From the NCBI GenBank assembly GCA_900696615.1, contig CAADGS010000086.1, positions 1 to 33,445 on the forward strand: a stretch of 33,445 nucleotides of DNA. The letters are read 5' to 3'. Shown piece by piece: positions 1 to 9,578 of this stretch. Within the stretch, counting starts at the first letter, position 1; each line of letters starts with the position of its first letter. The notes under the pieces were generated by a model that saw nothing but the letters and a program-made list of their open reading frames with translations, did no database searches and was not told the DNA's origin. The position numbers and the translations under genes are program-made. The stretch comes from an uncultured beta proteobacterium. Its GTDB lineage: Bacteria > Pseudomonadota > Gammaproteobacteria > Burkholderiales > Nitrosomonadaceae.

Positions 1-41
1 ACACGAGGTTCTAATCGGATGCAAGTATTCATTCCGCGACA

Positions 42-224
42 CTAGCGAATTTCTACATCGTCGGCGATCCTGCGCGCTTCATCGGCGAGCATGACCGGAA
101 TGCCATCTTTAATTTGGAACGCCAGCCGGTCCGGCTTGCAAATCAATTCCTTGTCTTCTTTTTTGTAAATCAGCGGCCCCTTGCACAGAGGGCACACCAG
201 AATATCCAGCAATCTTGTGTCCAT
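42..224 (-). CDS. Trm112 family protein (YcaR-like, 60 aa)
   Basis: Translation [51 protein letters not shown] carries the typical CPxCKGPL motif and the 'LAFPIRDGIPVML'-type motif of Trm112/YcaR proteins; stop (TAG) at 42-44. Confidence 0.93.
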   Translation of the reverse strand: MDTRLLDILVCPLCKGPLIYKKEDKELICKPDRLAFQIKDGIPVMLADEARRIADDVEIR

Positions 225-264
225 AATTTTCCTTAATTAGCTTAATTGACGGAAAGGGGGCATT

Positions 265-1107
265 TTATAACTTACCCAGAATGTCATCCAACTGATCCAG
301 GCTGGTATAGTGAATCACGATATTACCCTGACCATTTTTTTTCGGTTTGATTGCCACTTGCGCACCCAGCCGCTCCGAGACATCCTCCTGCAATCGCAAT
401 AAATCCCGGTTGGGCTTATTAACCTTTTTAGGCACCGGATGTTCGATCTGATTGACAAGCTTTTCCGTTTCTCTCACCGAAAGCTGTTTTTGCACAATCA
501 TATTGGCGATTCTAATTTGCTCAACAGCAGGCAGCGGCAGCAATGCTCGGCCATGCCCCATATCAATTTTGCCATGCATCATCAATTCCTGGATAGGAGC
601 AGGCAAATTGAGCAAGCGCAACAAATTGGAGATGGTGCTGCGCGAATTGCCCAAGGCTTCGCCGGCGGATTGATGCGTCATGCCGAATTCATTAATTAGT
701 CGCTGTATACCCATAGCTTGTTCCAGCGGATTGAGATTCTCGCGCTGAATGTTTTCAATCAGTGACATCGCGAGCGCCGATTCATCCGGTACTTTCCGTA
801 TCAGTGCAGGTACTTCGGTGAGTCCTGCCAATTGCGCTGCACGCCATCTTCTTTCACCGGCGATGATCTCATAGCGATCCGTGTCGATGGGCCGTACCAG
901 AATGGGTTGCATGATGCCTTGCGCTTTGATCGACTCGGCCAGTTCGGATAAGGCCACTTGATCCATATTGGTTCTGGGCTGGTATTTACCCGGTTGCAAT
1001 CTGGATATTTCTAGATTCTGCCATGACTCTTCTTCTGCAATGGACATATTGCCATTGCCCGACAATAATGCATCCAGACCTCTACCCAAACCCTTTTGTT
1101 TTACCAT
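265..1107 (-). CDS. parB: Chromosome partitioning protein ParB (ParB/Spo0J family)
   Basis: 280 aa; GLGRGLDALL N-terminus, LQPGKYQPR, ERRWRAAQLAGL (box II, 'GERRWRA') and HTH region 'MTHQSAGEALGNSRSTISNLLRLLNLP'. Confidence 0.97.
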   Translation of the reverse strand: MVKQKGLGRGLDALLSGNGNMSIAEEESWQNLEISRLQPGKYQPRTNMDQVALSELAESIKAQGIMQPILVRPIDTDRYEIIAGERRWRAAQLAGLTEVPALIRKVPDESALAMSLIENIQRENLNPLEQAMGIQRLINEFGMTHQSAGEALGNSRSTISNLLRLLNLPAPIQELMMHGKIDMGHGRALLPLPAVEQIRIANMIVQKQLSVRETEKLVNQIEHPVPKKVNKPNRDLLRLQEDVSERLGAQVAIKPKKNGQGNIVIHYTSLDQLDDILGKL

Positions 1108-1155
1108 TGCTTGGATTCCTTAATAATACTCATAGCTATACAAGTTATCGAAAGT

Positions 1156-1935
1156 TCAGGCATTCAATATTTCCTTGGCTAGCTCGAGATAAGCCTGCGC
1201 GCCTTTGGATTGCTCATCATGATAAAGCACTGGCAAGCCGAAACCCGGCGCTTCCGCCAAACGGACATTGCGGGGAATTACCGTGCGATAAACTTTATCG
1301 CCAAAATGCTGTTGCAACTGATCGGAAACTTGCTGAGCCAGGATACTGCGCGGATCGAACATAGTGCGCAATAAACCTTCGATACGCAGAATAGGATTAA
1401 AATTGGCGCGTACACGTTTAATGGTATTCACCAAATCACTGAGGCCTTCCAATGCATAATACTCACATTGCATCGGAATCATTACCGCATGTGCCGCACA
1501 CAAGCCATTGAGTGTTAACAGGTTCAATGCAGGAGGGCAATCGATCAAAATATAATCATAATCCTGCTCAATAGCCGCTAATGCCGTTTTCAACCGCGTT
1601 TCCCGCTGGGAAAAATCCACCATTTCCACTTCGGCTCCCGCCAAATCGCGATTGGCGGGAATTAAATCGTACTTACCTTGAACGCTGCTGGTGCGCGTGC
1701 TTTGTATCGGGATTTCACCCAGCAGTACGTGATAAATGGTGGCTCTGACCGTTTGTTTGTTCGTACCGCTGCCCATCGTGGCATTGGCTTGCGGGTCGAG
1801 ATCGATCAACAATACACGCTTTCCGGATACCGCCAGACTTGCAGCCAGATTGACACTGGTGGTAGTTTTACCAACGCCGCCTTTTTGATTGGTAATGGCT
1901 AGAATTTTGGTCACGGGTTTTACTCCTATATTCAT
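1156..1935 (-). CDS. parA: Chromosome partitioning ATPase ParA (Soj family)
   Basis: 259 aa; deviant Walker A KGGVGKTT, LLIDLDPQANAT, DYILIDCPPALNLLT. Start may be the internal GTG at V8 (VTKILAITNQKGG). Confidence 0.96.
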   Translation of the reverse strand: MNIGVKPVTKILAITNQKGGVGKTTTSVNLAASLAVSGKRVLLIDLDPQANATMGSGTNKQTVRATIYHVLLGEIPIQSTRTSSVQGKYDLIPANRDLAGAEVEMVDFSQRETRLKTALAAIEQDYDYILIDCPPALNLLTLNGLCAAHAVMIPMQCEYYALEGLSDLVNTIKRVRANFNPILRIEGLLRTMFDPRSILAQQVSDQLQQHFGDKVYRTVIPRNVRLAEAPGFGLPVLYHDEQSKGAQAYLELAKEILNA

Positions 1936-1967
1936 CGGAATGCGCCAAAGAAAAGATATACTGTATT

Positions 1968-2621
1968 TTAATCCTCTAGATCTGTTGTTTTGATGATGAT
2001 TAACTGCCTAGCTGCATCGAGTCCGGGCACAGTCACGGTTACGATCTTTTCAATCTCAAAGGGGTCTTGCACTTGATTTTGCTCTTCCTTTAAACAATTC
2101 GCTTTCATGGCAACCCAGCGGCAGTTGACGTTTATCTTTACAGCCCATTGCCGAGTTAACGCTATGAATTGCCCCAATTCGGAGAAAGCGCGTGTAATGA
2201 TGGTATTCACTTGCCTATCGATACGCGCATGTTCAACGCGTGCCGCCATAATTTCCAGATTTCTTAGTGCCAGCTCTATTTTCACTTGCTGCAAAAAAGC
2301 CGCTTTCTTTTTATTACTCTCAATCAATGTAACATGCCAATCCGGTCTGGCTAGCGCAATCGGAATGCCCGGCAATCCGGCGCCACTCCCCACATCGATA
2401 ATTTGCGGGCCGTTGATATAAGGCAATACGGACAAACTATCCATTACATGTTGATACAGCATATCTTGTCGATGACGAATAGCAGTCAGATTGTGTACCT
2501 TGTTCCATTTCTCGATCAGCAACAAATAGCGACCAATTAACTCAGCCAGTGTTTTTTCCGTCGCAGCAAAAGGATAATTTAGCGCTTGCAAGCCTTGCAT
2601 AGTTTGCGGTAACAAATTCAT
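1968..2621 (-). CDS. rsmG: 16S rRNA (guanine527-N7)-methyltransferase RsmG
   Basis: 217 aa; '[12 protein letters not shown]', '[37 protein letters not shown]'; overlaps the mnmG stop by 4 bp. Confidence 0.96.
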   Translation of the reverse strand: MNLLPQTMQGLQALNYPFAATEKTLAELIGRYLLLIEKWNKVHNLTAIRHRQDMLYQHVMDSLSVLPYINGPQIIDVGSGAGLPGIPIALARPDWHVTLIESNKKKAAFLQQVKIELALRNLEIMAARVEHARIDRQVNTIITRAFSELGQFIALTRQWAVKINVNCRWVAMKANCLKEEQNQVQDPFEIEKIVTVTVPGLDAARQLIIIKTTDLED

Positions 2622-4516
2622 GCGCTTTGCTTTTTGTCATTCGTTGCAAAACCACGTTTTAAATGTACCAGCAATAGCGAAATCGCAGCCGGCGTTATAC
2701 CGGATATTCTTGATGCTTGGCCAATGGTTTCCGGTTTATGCTGATTCAGTTTTTGCCGCACTTCGTTGGAAAGCCCTTTAACTACCGCATAATCAATGTC
2801 CTGTGGCAATAGCGTATTTTCATAATTTGCCTGACGGGATACTTCTTCTTGTTGGCGTTGAATATAACCATGATATTTGGCTTGTATTTCAATTTGTTCG
2901 GCTACCTGGAGATTAGCTACTGACTCGCCGCTTCCCGGCAGTGTCATGAGCGACGCATAGGTCACGTCAGGCCGCCGCAATAATTCGGTTAGCGTATATT
3001 CGCGCTCGATAACCTTACCCAGCACACGAATGGCATCCTGCTCCGGCAAGCTGCTTGGCGATAACCTGATTGAATTAAGCCGTTGTTGTTCTTTAACGAT
3101 GGCTTCCTGCTTAGCAATAAAAACGGCCCAACGCTCATCGTCGATCAATCCTAGCTCTCTGCCCATTTCCGTCAAACGCAAATCGGCGTTGTCTTCGCGT
3201 AATTGCAGCCGGTATTCAGCGCGGCTAGTAAACATGCGGTAAGGCTCGGTCACACCGGATGTTATCAAATCGTCGACCAGTACACCTAAATATGCTTCAC
3301 TCCGTTGCGGCAGCCATGCGTCTTTCTCTTGAATTTTAAGTGCAGCATTAATACCTGCAAGCAATCCTTGTGCTGCAGCTTCTTCGTAACCGGTGGTGCC
3401 GTTGATTTGCCCTGCGAAGAACAGATTTTCGATAGTTTTGGTCTCTAGCGAGCGCTTTAAATTGCGCGGATCAAAATAATCATATTCGATGGCATAACCG
3501 GGCCTGGTGATGTGCGCATTTTCAAGACCGGCAATGGAATGAATCAGCTTAATCTGAACCTCGAATGGCAAACTGGTTGAAATGCCATTGGGATATATCT
3601 CGTTCGTGCCCAATCCTTCCGGTTCGAGAAAAATTTGATGTGACTGCCGCTCAGAAAAACGTACCACTTTGTCTTCGATCGATGGACAATAGCGCGGACC
3701 AACGCCTTCAATTTTACCGCTGTATAAGGGCGAATCGCCTAGACCGTCGCGAATGATTTCATGCGTGTTGTCATTAGTATGCGTGATCCAGCAAGAAATT
3801 TGTATGGGATGTGGAATATTTTGACCGACAAATGAAAATACCGGAGTAGGTCGGTCACCTGGTTGTTCCAGTAACTTGCCGTAATCCATACTACGGCCGT
3901 CGATCCGCGGTGGCGTGCCGGTTTTTAGGCGTCCAGCGGGGAATTCCATGTCACGCAGCTTCTGTGCCAAAGTCAATGACGGCGGATCGCCCGCCCGACC
4001 CGCCTTAAAATGGGTCTTACCGATATGCGCCAACCCTGCCAAAAAGGTTCCCACGGTCAATATCACTGTACGTGCATAAATCCTACAATCAAGTTGCGTG
4101 ATTACACCGGCTACCCGATTCTGCTCAATGAGCAAATCATCGACAGCCTGTTGCATGATACGGAGATTCGGTTGATTTTCGACACGCTTACGAATTGCCT
4201 GGCGATACAATACCCGATCTGCTTGGGCCCGCGTTGCCCTTACGGCGGGCCCCTTACTAGCATTGAGTATGCGAAACTGAATACCTGCTTCATCGGTTGC
4301 GACGCCCATCGCACCACCCAACGCGTCGATTTCTTTGACCAGATGACTTTTCCCTATCCCGCCAATTGATGGATTGCATGACATTTGTCCAATCGTTTCA
4401 ATGTTGTGCGTCAGCAATAACGTATTATGCCCCATACGCGCTGCTGCCAAGGCAGCTTCTGTTCCAGCGTGCCCGCCACCGACAACGATGACATCAAATT
4501 GTGCTCGATCTATCAT
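2618..4516 (-). CDS. mnmG: tRNA uridine-5-carboxymethylaminomethyl(34) synthesis enzyme MnmG (GidA)
   Basis: 632 aa; '[23 protein letters not shown]', '[22 protein letters not shown]', '[28 protein letters not shown]'. Confidence 0.98.
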   Translation of the reverse strand: MIDRAQFDVIVVGGGHAGTEAALAAARMGHNTLLLTHNIETIGQMSCNPSIGGIGKSHLVKEIDALGGAMGVATDEAGIQFRILNASKGPAVRATRAQADRVLYRQAIRKRVENQPNLRIMQQAVDDLLIEQNRVAGVITQLDCRIYARTVILTVGTFLAGLAHIGKTHFKAGRAGDPPSLTLAQKLRDMEFPAGRLKTGTPPRIDGRSMDYGKLLEQPGDRPTPVFSFVGQNIPHPIQISCWITHTNDNTHEIIRDGLGDSPLYSGKIEGVGPRYCPSIEDKVVRFSERQSHQIFLEPEGLGTNEIYPNGISTSLPFEVQIKLIHSIAGLENAHITRPGYAIEYDYFDPRNLKRSLETKTIENLFFAGQINGTTGYEEAAAQGLLAGINAALKIQEKDAWLPQRSEAYLGVLVDDLITSGVTEPYRMFTSRAEYRLQLREDNADLRLTEMGRELGLIDDERWAVFIAKQEAIVKEQQRLNSIRLSPSSLPEQDAIRVLGKVIEREYTLTELLRRPDVTYASLMTLPGSGESVANLQVAEQIEIQAKYHGYIQRQQEEVSRQANYENTLLPQDIDYAVVKGLSNEVRQKLNQHKPETIGQASRISGITPAAISLLLVHLKRGFATNDKKQSA

Positions 4517-4565
4517 GACTTCAAAATTAGTTTCTTTAAAAGGATAAATTCATTGTTTTCTGAAA

Positions 4566-4581
4566 TGTTTCACGTGAAACG
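4566..4581. promoter_or_regulatory. parS centromere-like site (ParB binding site)
   Basis: TGTTTCACGTGAAACG: 15/16 match to the widely conserved parS TGTTTCACGTGAAACA, with a perfect 14-bp palindrome GTTTCACGTGAAAC; 50 bp upstream of mnmG in the operon that carries parA-parB. Confidence 0.92.
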
Positions 4582-4701
4582 TTCGGATGTTGCTATTAAC
4601 AAGCTAAAATATTAGTGTGCAATTATAGGTGGTATGAAATAACGAAGGCAAGCTCATGCGCAATATATAAAATTTGCAGCTAAAAGAGAGAAAGGCATTG
4701 C

Positions 4702-7700
4702 TTATTTTAGCGAAAACTCTACCCGGTTTCCCTTGTTTTGTTCGCCTTCTTTAGCTTCAGCCAAGCCTAACACAAAAATTCGCTCGTCAGAAATTTTGCC
4801 GATCTCGACGAGCCAGTTACGCGCAGCATTGGCGCGGCGCGCCGCTAAACCAATCAAGTCGTTATCGGTAATCTCGACATGCGCCAGAATGAGTTGCTCC
4901 ATTTCAGGAATAGGGAGGCTTTTAGTAAAACCAATCGCATTTTTAGGTTTTTCAAATGTTTCTTTTTTGTAGGCTAACTCGAGATATTTGCTATATTCCT
5001 CGGGAGTTAGCGTGATATCCGCAATAGCACCGCTTGCAATACCTTTATTGGTCTGTTCTGACAATTTTTGCGCTTTTACTTTATCTTGCAGTATTGCAAG
5101 CTTCAAACCTTCATAATCTTCTGTCGCATCAACATGCCCTGATATTTCCAACTCAAGCGAAGGGCGGTCATTTAAAATTTCAACAAGAGCCTCCAAACGC
5201 TTGGCTGCATCTTCATTGATATCTGCAAAACCAGGCGTAAAAGTAATTTCGGACAATTCTTCCCCACCATCCAGTGCAGAAGCCAACAATGTAAAGGGTG
5301 CGGTAATTGCTTTGGTAATTAAATTGATAAATGCTTCAAAAATAAGCGCACCCAAATTAAATTGCGGATCATTAATGGAACCGGTGAGTGGCAAGTGAAG
5401 ACTAATCTCACCGCGGCGGTTTTTAAGCAATGTAAGCGCAAGATCGAGTGGTAACGACACTGCGTCTTCGCTCTCAACTTTATCGCCCAAAGTAAATTGG
5501 TCGAGGAAGATCTTGTTTTCAGCTGTCAAGGTGCCTTTTTCGACATGGTATTGCACGTCTGCAGAAAGCTTCCCTTTTTCAATAGCATAACCAATATATT
5601 TGCCTGAATAGGGGGTAAATGGCGGCAAATCGATGTCTTTAACGCTAGCAATCAGATCCAGGAAAAATTCAGAACTGAAAGGTTCTATTTTCCCTTTAAT
5701 TTCCAAAGGTGCTGTCTTGTCGATAGATCCACGTATATCAATAATCCCAAATTTTCCAGGATACAAGGGACCGATTTGACCGGTCAGACCGGTTAAATTT
5801 GCACGGTAATTTGGTTTGATAAAACGGTCACGAAAATTGATATCGCCTCTTTGCAGCACCACCTTTCCGATATGAATAAAAGTTTCATCTGGCGATTTAA
5901 CTTGATAAGTATTGGTGGGCTCTATATCAGGCGTAATCACTTTCACTTCTACCGCATTTTTATTAGCTGCAGGTGCCACTTCAACATCCATCGGTTTTTC
6001 GATTTGCACGATGTGGATAAGATTAAGCTCACCATTTGGCATAAGCACCATGCGCGCAAAAAAATCGCCGAAACTGACAGTTTTGATATCAATGCGTAAT
6101 GGATCGGTGGTCACATTCAGTCCGTTGACGTCCATTTTTTTCCAACGCAGCAAATCTTGCGTGTTTTTGTCGTCAAACACATTCAGGTTATAAAGCTTTG
6201 CATCGCCATTTACCGAAATCTGCATAGCATCGCCTTGCTGCGCTTTTAGATTGCCCAAGAAAGAAACATCACCGCTTGTTATCAGTGCATTAAGCTTATC
6301 GCCCATCCAACCTTGCAAGGAAACTAAATCAACAGAATCGAGGTTCAGGGCTAAATCCGTCGCGAAGGGCGACCATGCCAAGGGACCACTCACGTTGATT
6401 TGCCCGCGCTCATTGACACGAGCTTTTATATTGAGATTCAGCGGCTTGACGCCTTTTAAGTCAACACTATCTATCGTGGCATCAAGCGGATCAATTATCA
6501 TAGGCGGTGTTTTGGCTAATGTCAGATCTTCATAGCGCACACCGGCAGCCTTAAACTTTATACGCTTGATTTGCGTAGTCCATGGTGCATTGTTCTGGGA
6601 ATTTGCTTTTTTATCACTTCTCGCATTATCAGCCACTGCGGTTTCTGGCTTAATTGGTTCGATCTGTTCACCCGACTTTGGCTTTCTTGCGGGTATAGGA
6701 ATTCTTACAGGATTTGACTTTCTCTGCGCATTGGCATGCACTTTGGCACGCTTGCCTTGCTGCAATTTATCTGTAACTTTGGTATCAACGGAATTAAATA
6801 ATCGCGTTAAATCAATCGTACCGGTAGCATCGCGGCGTAAAATCGTTCGTAAACGATCTACGGTGATTTCGTCTAGTTTCACCGTATGCTCCGTTGCGTT
6901 GACCACTACTTGATCAATGGTTAAATTGGCTAGAGATAATACGGATTCTTTATCATTTTCAGGTAGTAATGCGATTTGATCGATATCCACTCGAACCAGT
7001 GACGGCGCTTGACCGGCTAAATCAACTTTCTTCAAATCGATAGCCAGTTGCTCAATAGTCGCTTGGTAAGGTGTTTCTACCGTATTATTTTTAATTTTCA
7101 AATGCCGCAATGTGGATTTACCGGTGAGAATGATATCTGCAGCTTTATCTGGTGCCTGCGTAAATGTCAATAGCAGGTCGCTATCGTAAATTCCGGATAA
7201 CATCCGTATACCCTTAGGCAAGGCAGCATACTGCTCGATTCGCGTTAAATCGAATTCACTGAATTTGAAAGCCAACGTCGCTTCCTGATTTTCCGTAAAG
7301 GCGCGCAATTTACCGTCCAGCAAAAAGGGTGAGCCGTTAATTTTCGCACTGAAGTGTGGTTCAATCCAATCTGTAGGGCTGCTCTTAAGGTTCGCGATAA
7401 TGGGAATAGCTAAGTTAATTTCACTGATTTGCTGCGTGGTGTTTGCCGAGTGATCTATAAATTCAAAATGTCCATTTTGAATCATGATATTGCTAACAGA
7501 GAACGGCATCCCATCGCTTTCTGGTGTCTCTTTATCGGCTGGTTGAGAAAATTTCTCTATTAGATCAGAAATATTGAATTGGTCTTCTAATTCTCGAATT
7601 AATCGAAACTTGGGATTTACTAAAGAAACGGTAGTGACGACCGGGGCTCGTCGCACTAATGACTCAATGCTGAGATCAATGTGCAATTGGCTAAAAGAAA

Positions 7701-7974
7701 GAAAAGGCTCCACCTTTTCTTGACCATCAACCTTATCGCCGACTTGGAAATCTTGAACAATGAGTTCAAGGGTATGCGGTTTAATTTCAATCGCAGCAAC
7801 TTTAACTTGACGTTGCAAAGTTTCTGACAAGCGTATTTCCAGCTGAGATTTTGCATAACCGGGCAGCCATAAATAGCTGAGTGCTGCCAAAAGCACGATC
7901 ACCGCGACAACTACAGCAATGCTGATAATCAGTCGCTTTGTGAAATATAAACGCTGCTGCTTGGACGAAGTCAT
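4702..7974 (-). CDS. DUF748 domain-containing protein (AsmA-like, envelope), 1090 aa
   Basis: N-terminal TM 'LIISIAVVVAVIVLLAALSYLWL', AsmA/DUF748-like repeats ('VSLVNPKFRLIRE', 'GTIDLTRLFNSV', 'LPPFTPYSGKYIGYAIEKGKLSADVQYHVEKGTLTAENKIFLDQFTLGDKVES', 'LPLDLALTLLKNRRGEISLHLPLTGSINDPQFNLGALIFEAF') and an OmpA-like C-terminal segment. Confidence 0.9.
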   Translation of the reverse strand: MTSSKQQRLYFTKRLIISIAVVVAVIVLLAALSYLWLPGYAKSQLEIRLSETLQRQVKVAAIEIKPHTLELIVQDFQVGDKVDGQEKVEPFLSFSQLHIDLSIESLVRRAPVVTTVSLVNPKFRLIRELEDQFNISDLIEKFSQPADKETPESDGMPFSVSNIMIQNGHFEFIDHSANTTQQISEINLAIPIIANLKSSPTDWIEPHFSAKINGSPFLLDGKLRAFTENQEATLAFKFSEFDLTRIEQYAALPKGIRMLSGIYDSDLLLTFTQAPDKAADIILTGKSTLRHLKIKNNTVETPYQATIEQLAIDLKKVDLAGQAPSLVRVDIDQIALLPENDKESVLSLANLTIDQVVVNATEHTVKLDEITVDRLRTILRRDATGTIDLTRLFNSVDTKVTDKLQQGKRAKVHANAQRKSNPVRIPIPARKPKSGEQIEPIKPETAVADNARSDKKANSQNNAPWTTQIKRIKFKAAGVRYEDLTLAKTPPMIIDPLDATIDSVDLKGVKPLNLNIKARVNERGQINVSGPLAWSPFATDLALNLDSVDLVSLQGWMGDKLNALITSGDVSFLGNLKAQQGDAMQISVNGDAKLYNLNVFDDKNTQDLLRWKKMDVNGLNVTTDPLRIDIKTVSFGDFFARMVLMPNGELNLIHIVQIEKPMDVEVAPAANKNAVEVKVITPDIEPTNTYQVKSPDETFIHIGKVVLQRGDINFRDRFIKPNYRANLTGLTGQIGPLYPGKFGIIDIRGSIDKTAPLEIKGKIEPFSSEFFLDLIASVKDIDLPPFTPYSGKYIGYAIEKGKLSADVQYHVEKGTLTAENKIFLDQFTLGDKVESEDAVSLPLDLALTLLKNRRGEISLHLPLTGSINDPQFNLGALIFEAFINLITKAITAPFTLLASALDGGEELSEITFTPGFADINEDAAKRLEALVEILNDRPSLELEISGHVDATEDYEGLKLAILQDKVKAQKLSEQTNKGIASGAIADITLTPEEYSKYLELAYKKETFEKPKNAIGFTKSLPIPEMEQLILAHVEITDNDLIGLAARRANAARNWLVEIGKISDERIFVLGLAEAKEGEQNKGNRVEFSLK

Positions 7975-8071
7975 TGTATTGCCCTCTTGTAAAGCTCACT
8001 ACATACAGCGAATCGGTAAAACGCCTCAATTCAAAATGTGGAACTGCTAGAAATAGAAATTTTTACGTTAC

Positions 8072-8116
8072 TGAGCTATTGAACAAGATAAACAAGCTTT
8101 TTCGAGCAATAGCTCA
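8072..8116. repeat. Perfect 10-bp inverted repeat / potential hairpin between the FKBP gene and the DUF748 gene
   Basis: TGAGCTATTG (8072-8081) and CAATAGCTCA (8107-8116) are exact reverse complements with a 25-nt loop; no adjacent T-tract for the minus strand. Confidence 0.6.
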
Positions 8117-8153
8117 TGTTTATAACTTAATAAACTGAAACTAAGTGACCGAT

Positions 8154-8618
8154 TTAATGGTGTAAACCCGATTTAAGTCCTATTAATTCAACATCAAAGA
8201 TGAGTGTTGAATTAGGAGGAATCACATTTCCCGCACCGCGTGAACCATAAGCCATGGAAGGTGGAATAATCAATGTGCGTTGCCCGCCTATCTTCATCCC
8301 TTCAACACCTTTATCCCAGCCTTTTATGACACGACCTGCACCCAGCATGAATGAAAAATGCTCATTTCGATCGATTGAGCTATCAAATTTCTTACCTTTT
8401 TTATCGGGTGCATTTTCATCATACAACCAACCCGTATAATGAACACTCACGGTTTTACCAATCTCGGCTTCTTCTCCATTCCCAACTTTATTATCAATTT
8501 TTTGAAACTGCGGCTCTCCATCAGCTGCCATATCCTTGTAAGCAAAAACCATCTGGGGCACCATCATTACAATCAAAAAAATAATATTTACAATAAACAA
8601 TCTTTTCATAACAGACAT
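8154..8618 (-). CDS. FKBP-type peptidyl-prolyl cis-trans isomerase, probably exported
   Basis: 154 aa; signal-peptide-like N-terminus MKRLFIVNIIFLIVMMVPQMVFA, then VSVHYTGWLYDE, FDSSIDRNEHFSFMLGAGRVIKGWDKGVEGMKIGGQRTLIIPPSMAYGSRGAGNVIPPNSTLIFDVELI. Confidence 0.95.
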   Translation of the reverse strand: MSVMKRLFIVNIIFLIVMMVPQMVFAYKDMAADGEPQFQKIDNKVGNGEEAEIGKTVSVHYTGWLYDENAPDKKGKKFDSSIDRNEHFSFMLGAGRVIKGWDKGVEGMKIGGQRTLIIPPSMAYGSRGAGNVIPPNSTLIFDVELIGLKSGLHH

Positions 8619-8733
8619 AATTTCCTCTAAATAAGTAAAGTTAAGTTAATTTGAGTAATTAACAAATAATTATTATAACTGCTGTGCTTTTTTCGTGATC
8701 ACTAAGCATGTAATAACAAATTTTTGGTGAAAC

Positions 8734-9270
8734 ATGATTGCAAGCACTGACATATCGTCCTATGATAATTTACATGTCAATAAAATTACTCAACTCGCTA
8801 AAATAATGCAACCGCTCGAACAATCTGAAAACCATTTAGCCAAACAAACTGTCTTGGAACAGCAGACGGTTGAGCTTTTATGTTTACATGAGTCACCAGT
8901 AATACGCATTTTATATCTGGGAGTCGGTTTTTTAGCGATTTTTTTAGGTATATTGGGTGCTTTTCTGCCGATACTGCCCACCACACCCTTTATACTTCTC
9001 GCAGCGGCTTGTTTTGCACGCGGCTCAGAATTTTTTCACCGTAAACTACTTGCGCATCCCATTGCTGGCACTATCATTATTGAATGGCGCATGCACCGTA
9101 GCATTCCTCGTAATGTCAAACGCTGGGTTTATTTTTTGATGACCATATCATTCGGCAGCTCGATCTTGATCGTACCTGAAATATGGCAAAAAATAATGTT
9201 AGTATTTCTGGGCATGCTGTTGACTTTCTTTATTTGGCGTATACCTGTACGCAATACTTCGTCAATATGA
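8734..9270 (+). CDS. DUF454 family (YbaN-like) inner membrane protein
   Basis: 178 aa; 'LYLGVGFLAIFLGILGAFLPILPTTPFILLAAACFARGSEFFHRKLLAHPIAGTIIIEWRMHRSIPRNVKRW' matches the DUF454 signature 'G.iG..LPvLPTtPFlLLaa.cFarsS.r.h.wL'. The N-terminal ~50 aa are atypical; the start could lie further downstream. Confidence 0.87.
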   Translation: MIASTDISSYDNLHVNKITQLAKIMQPLEQSENHLAKQTVLEQQTVELLCLHESPVIRILYLGVGFLAIFLGILGAFLPILPTTPFILLAAACFARGSEFFHRKLLAHPIAGTIIIEWRMHRSIPRNVKRWVYFLMTISFGSSILIVPEIWQKIMLVFLGMLLTFFIWRIPVRNTSSI

Positions 9271-9578
9271 GATTGCACTTTTACTGAATTTTTTCTCATA
9301 AAATCTGCGCTTCCAAAGTTAACATGGCTTGCTATATCAGTTGCGATTAAGAAAGCATTGGAATAGAACATTCCAAGACAATTTTAAGCATATCAGATAG
9401 GCCGATTCCGGTTACCAAATCGCTTTGCAGCATCATTTTTAAAGTGCCCCCCCTAAAACCACTTGTTTTTTCATGCAAATCTAAAACTATGTAAGTTAAC
9501 GCAACCTTGCCTAAAGTAATTTTGAATTGTTGTCGTAAGAATATTCCTATCTTTTCTAATAACTAGAGCGAGCACGAA

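Noticed and set aside
9386-9409. Possible sigma28 (FliA) promoter upstream of the chemoreceptor gene (GCCGATTC-like -10 at 9401)
   Set aside because: The -10 matches GCCGATAA in only 6/8 positions and no TAAA-type -35 lies at the right spacing, so it is indistinguishable from chance.
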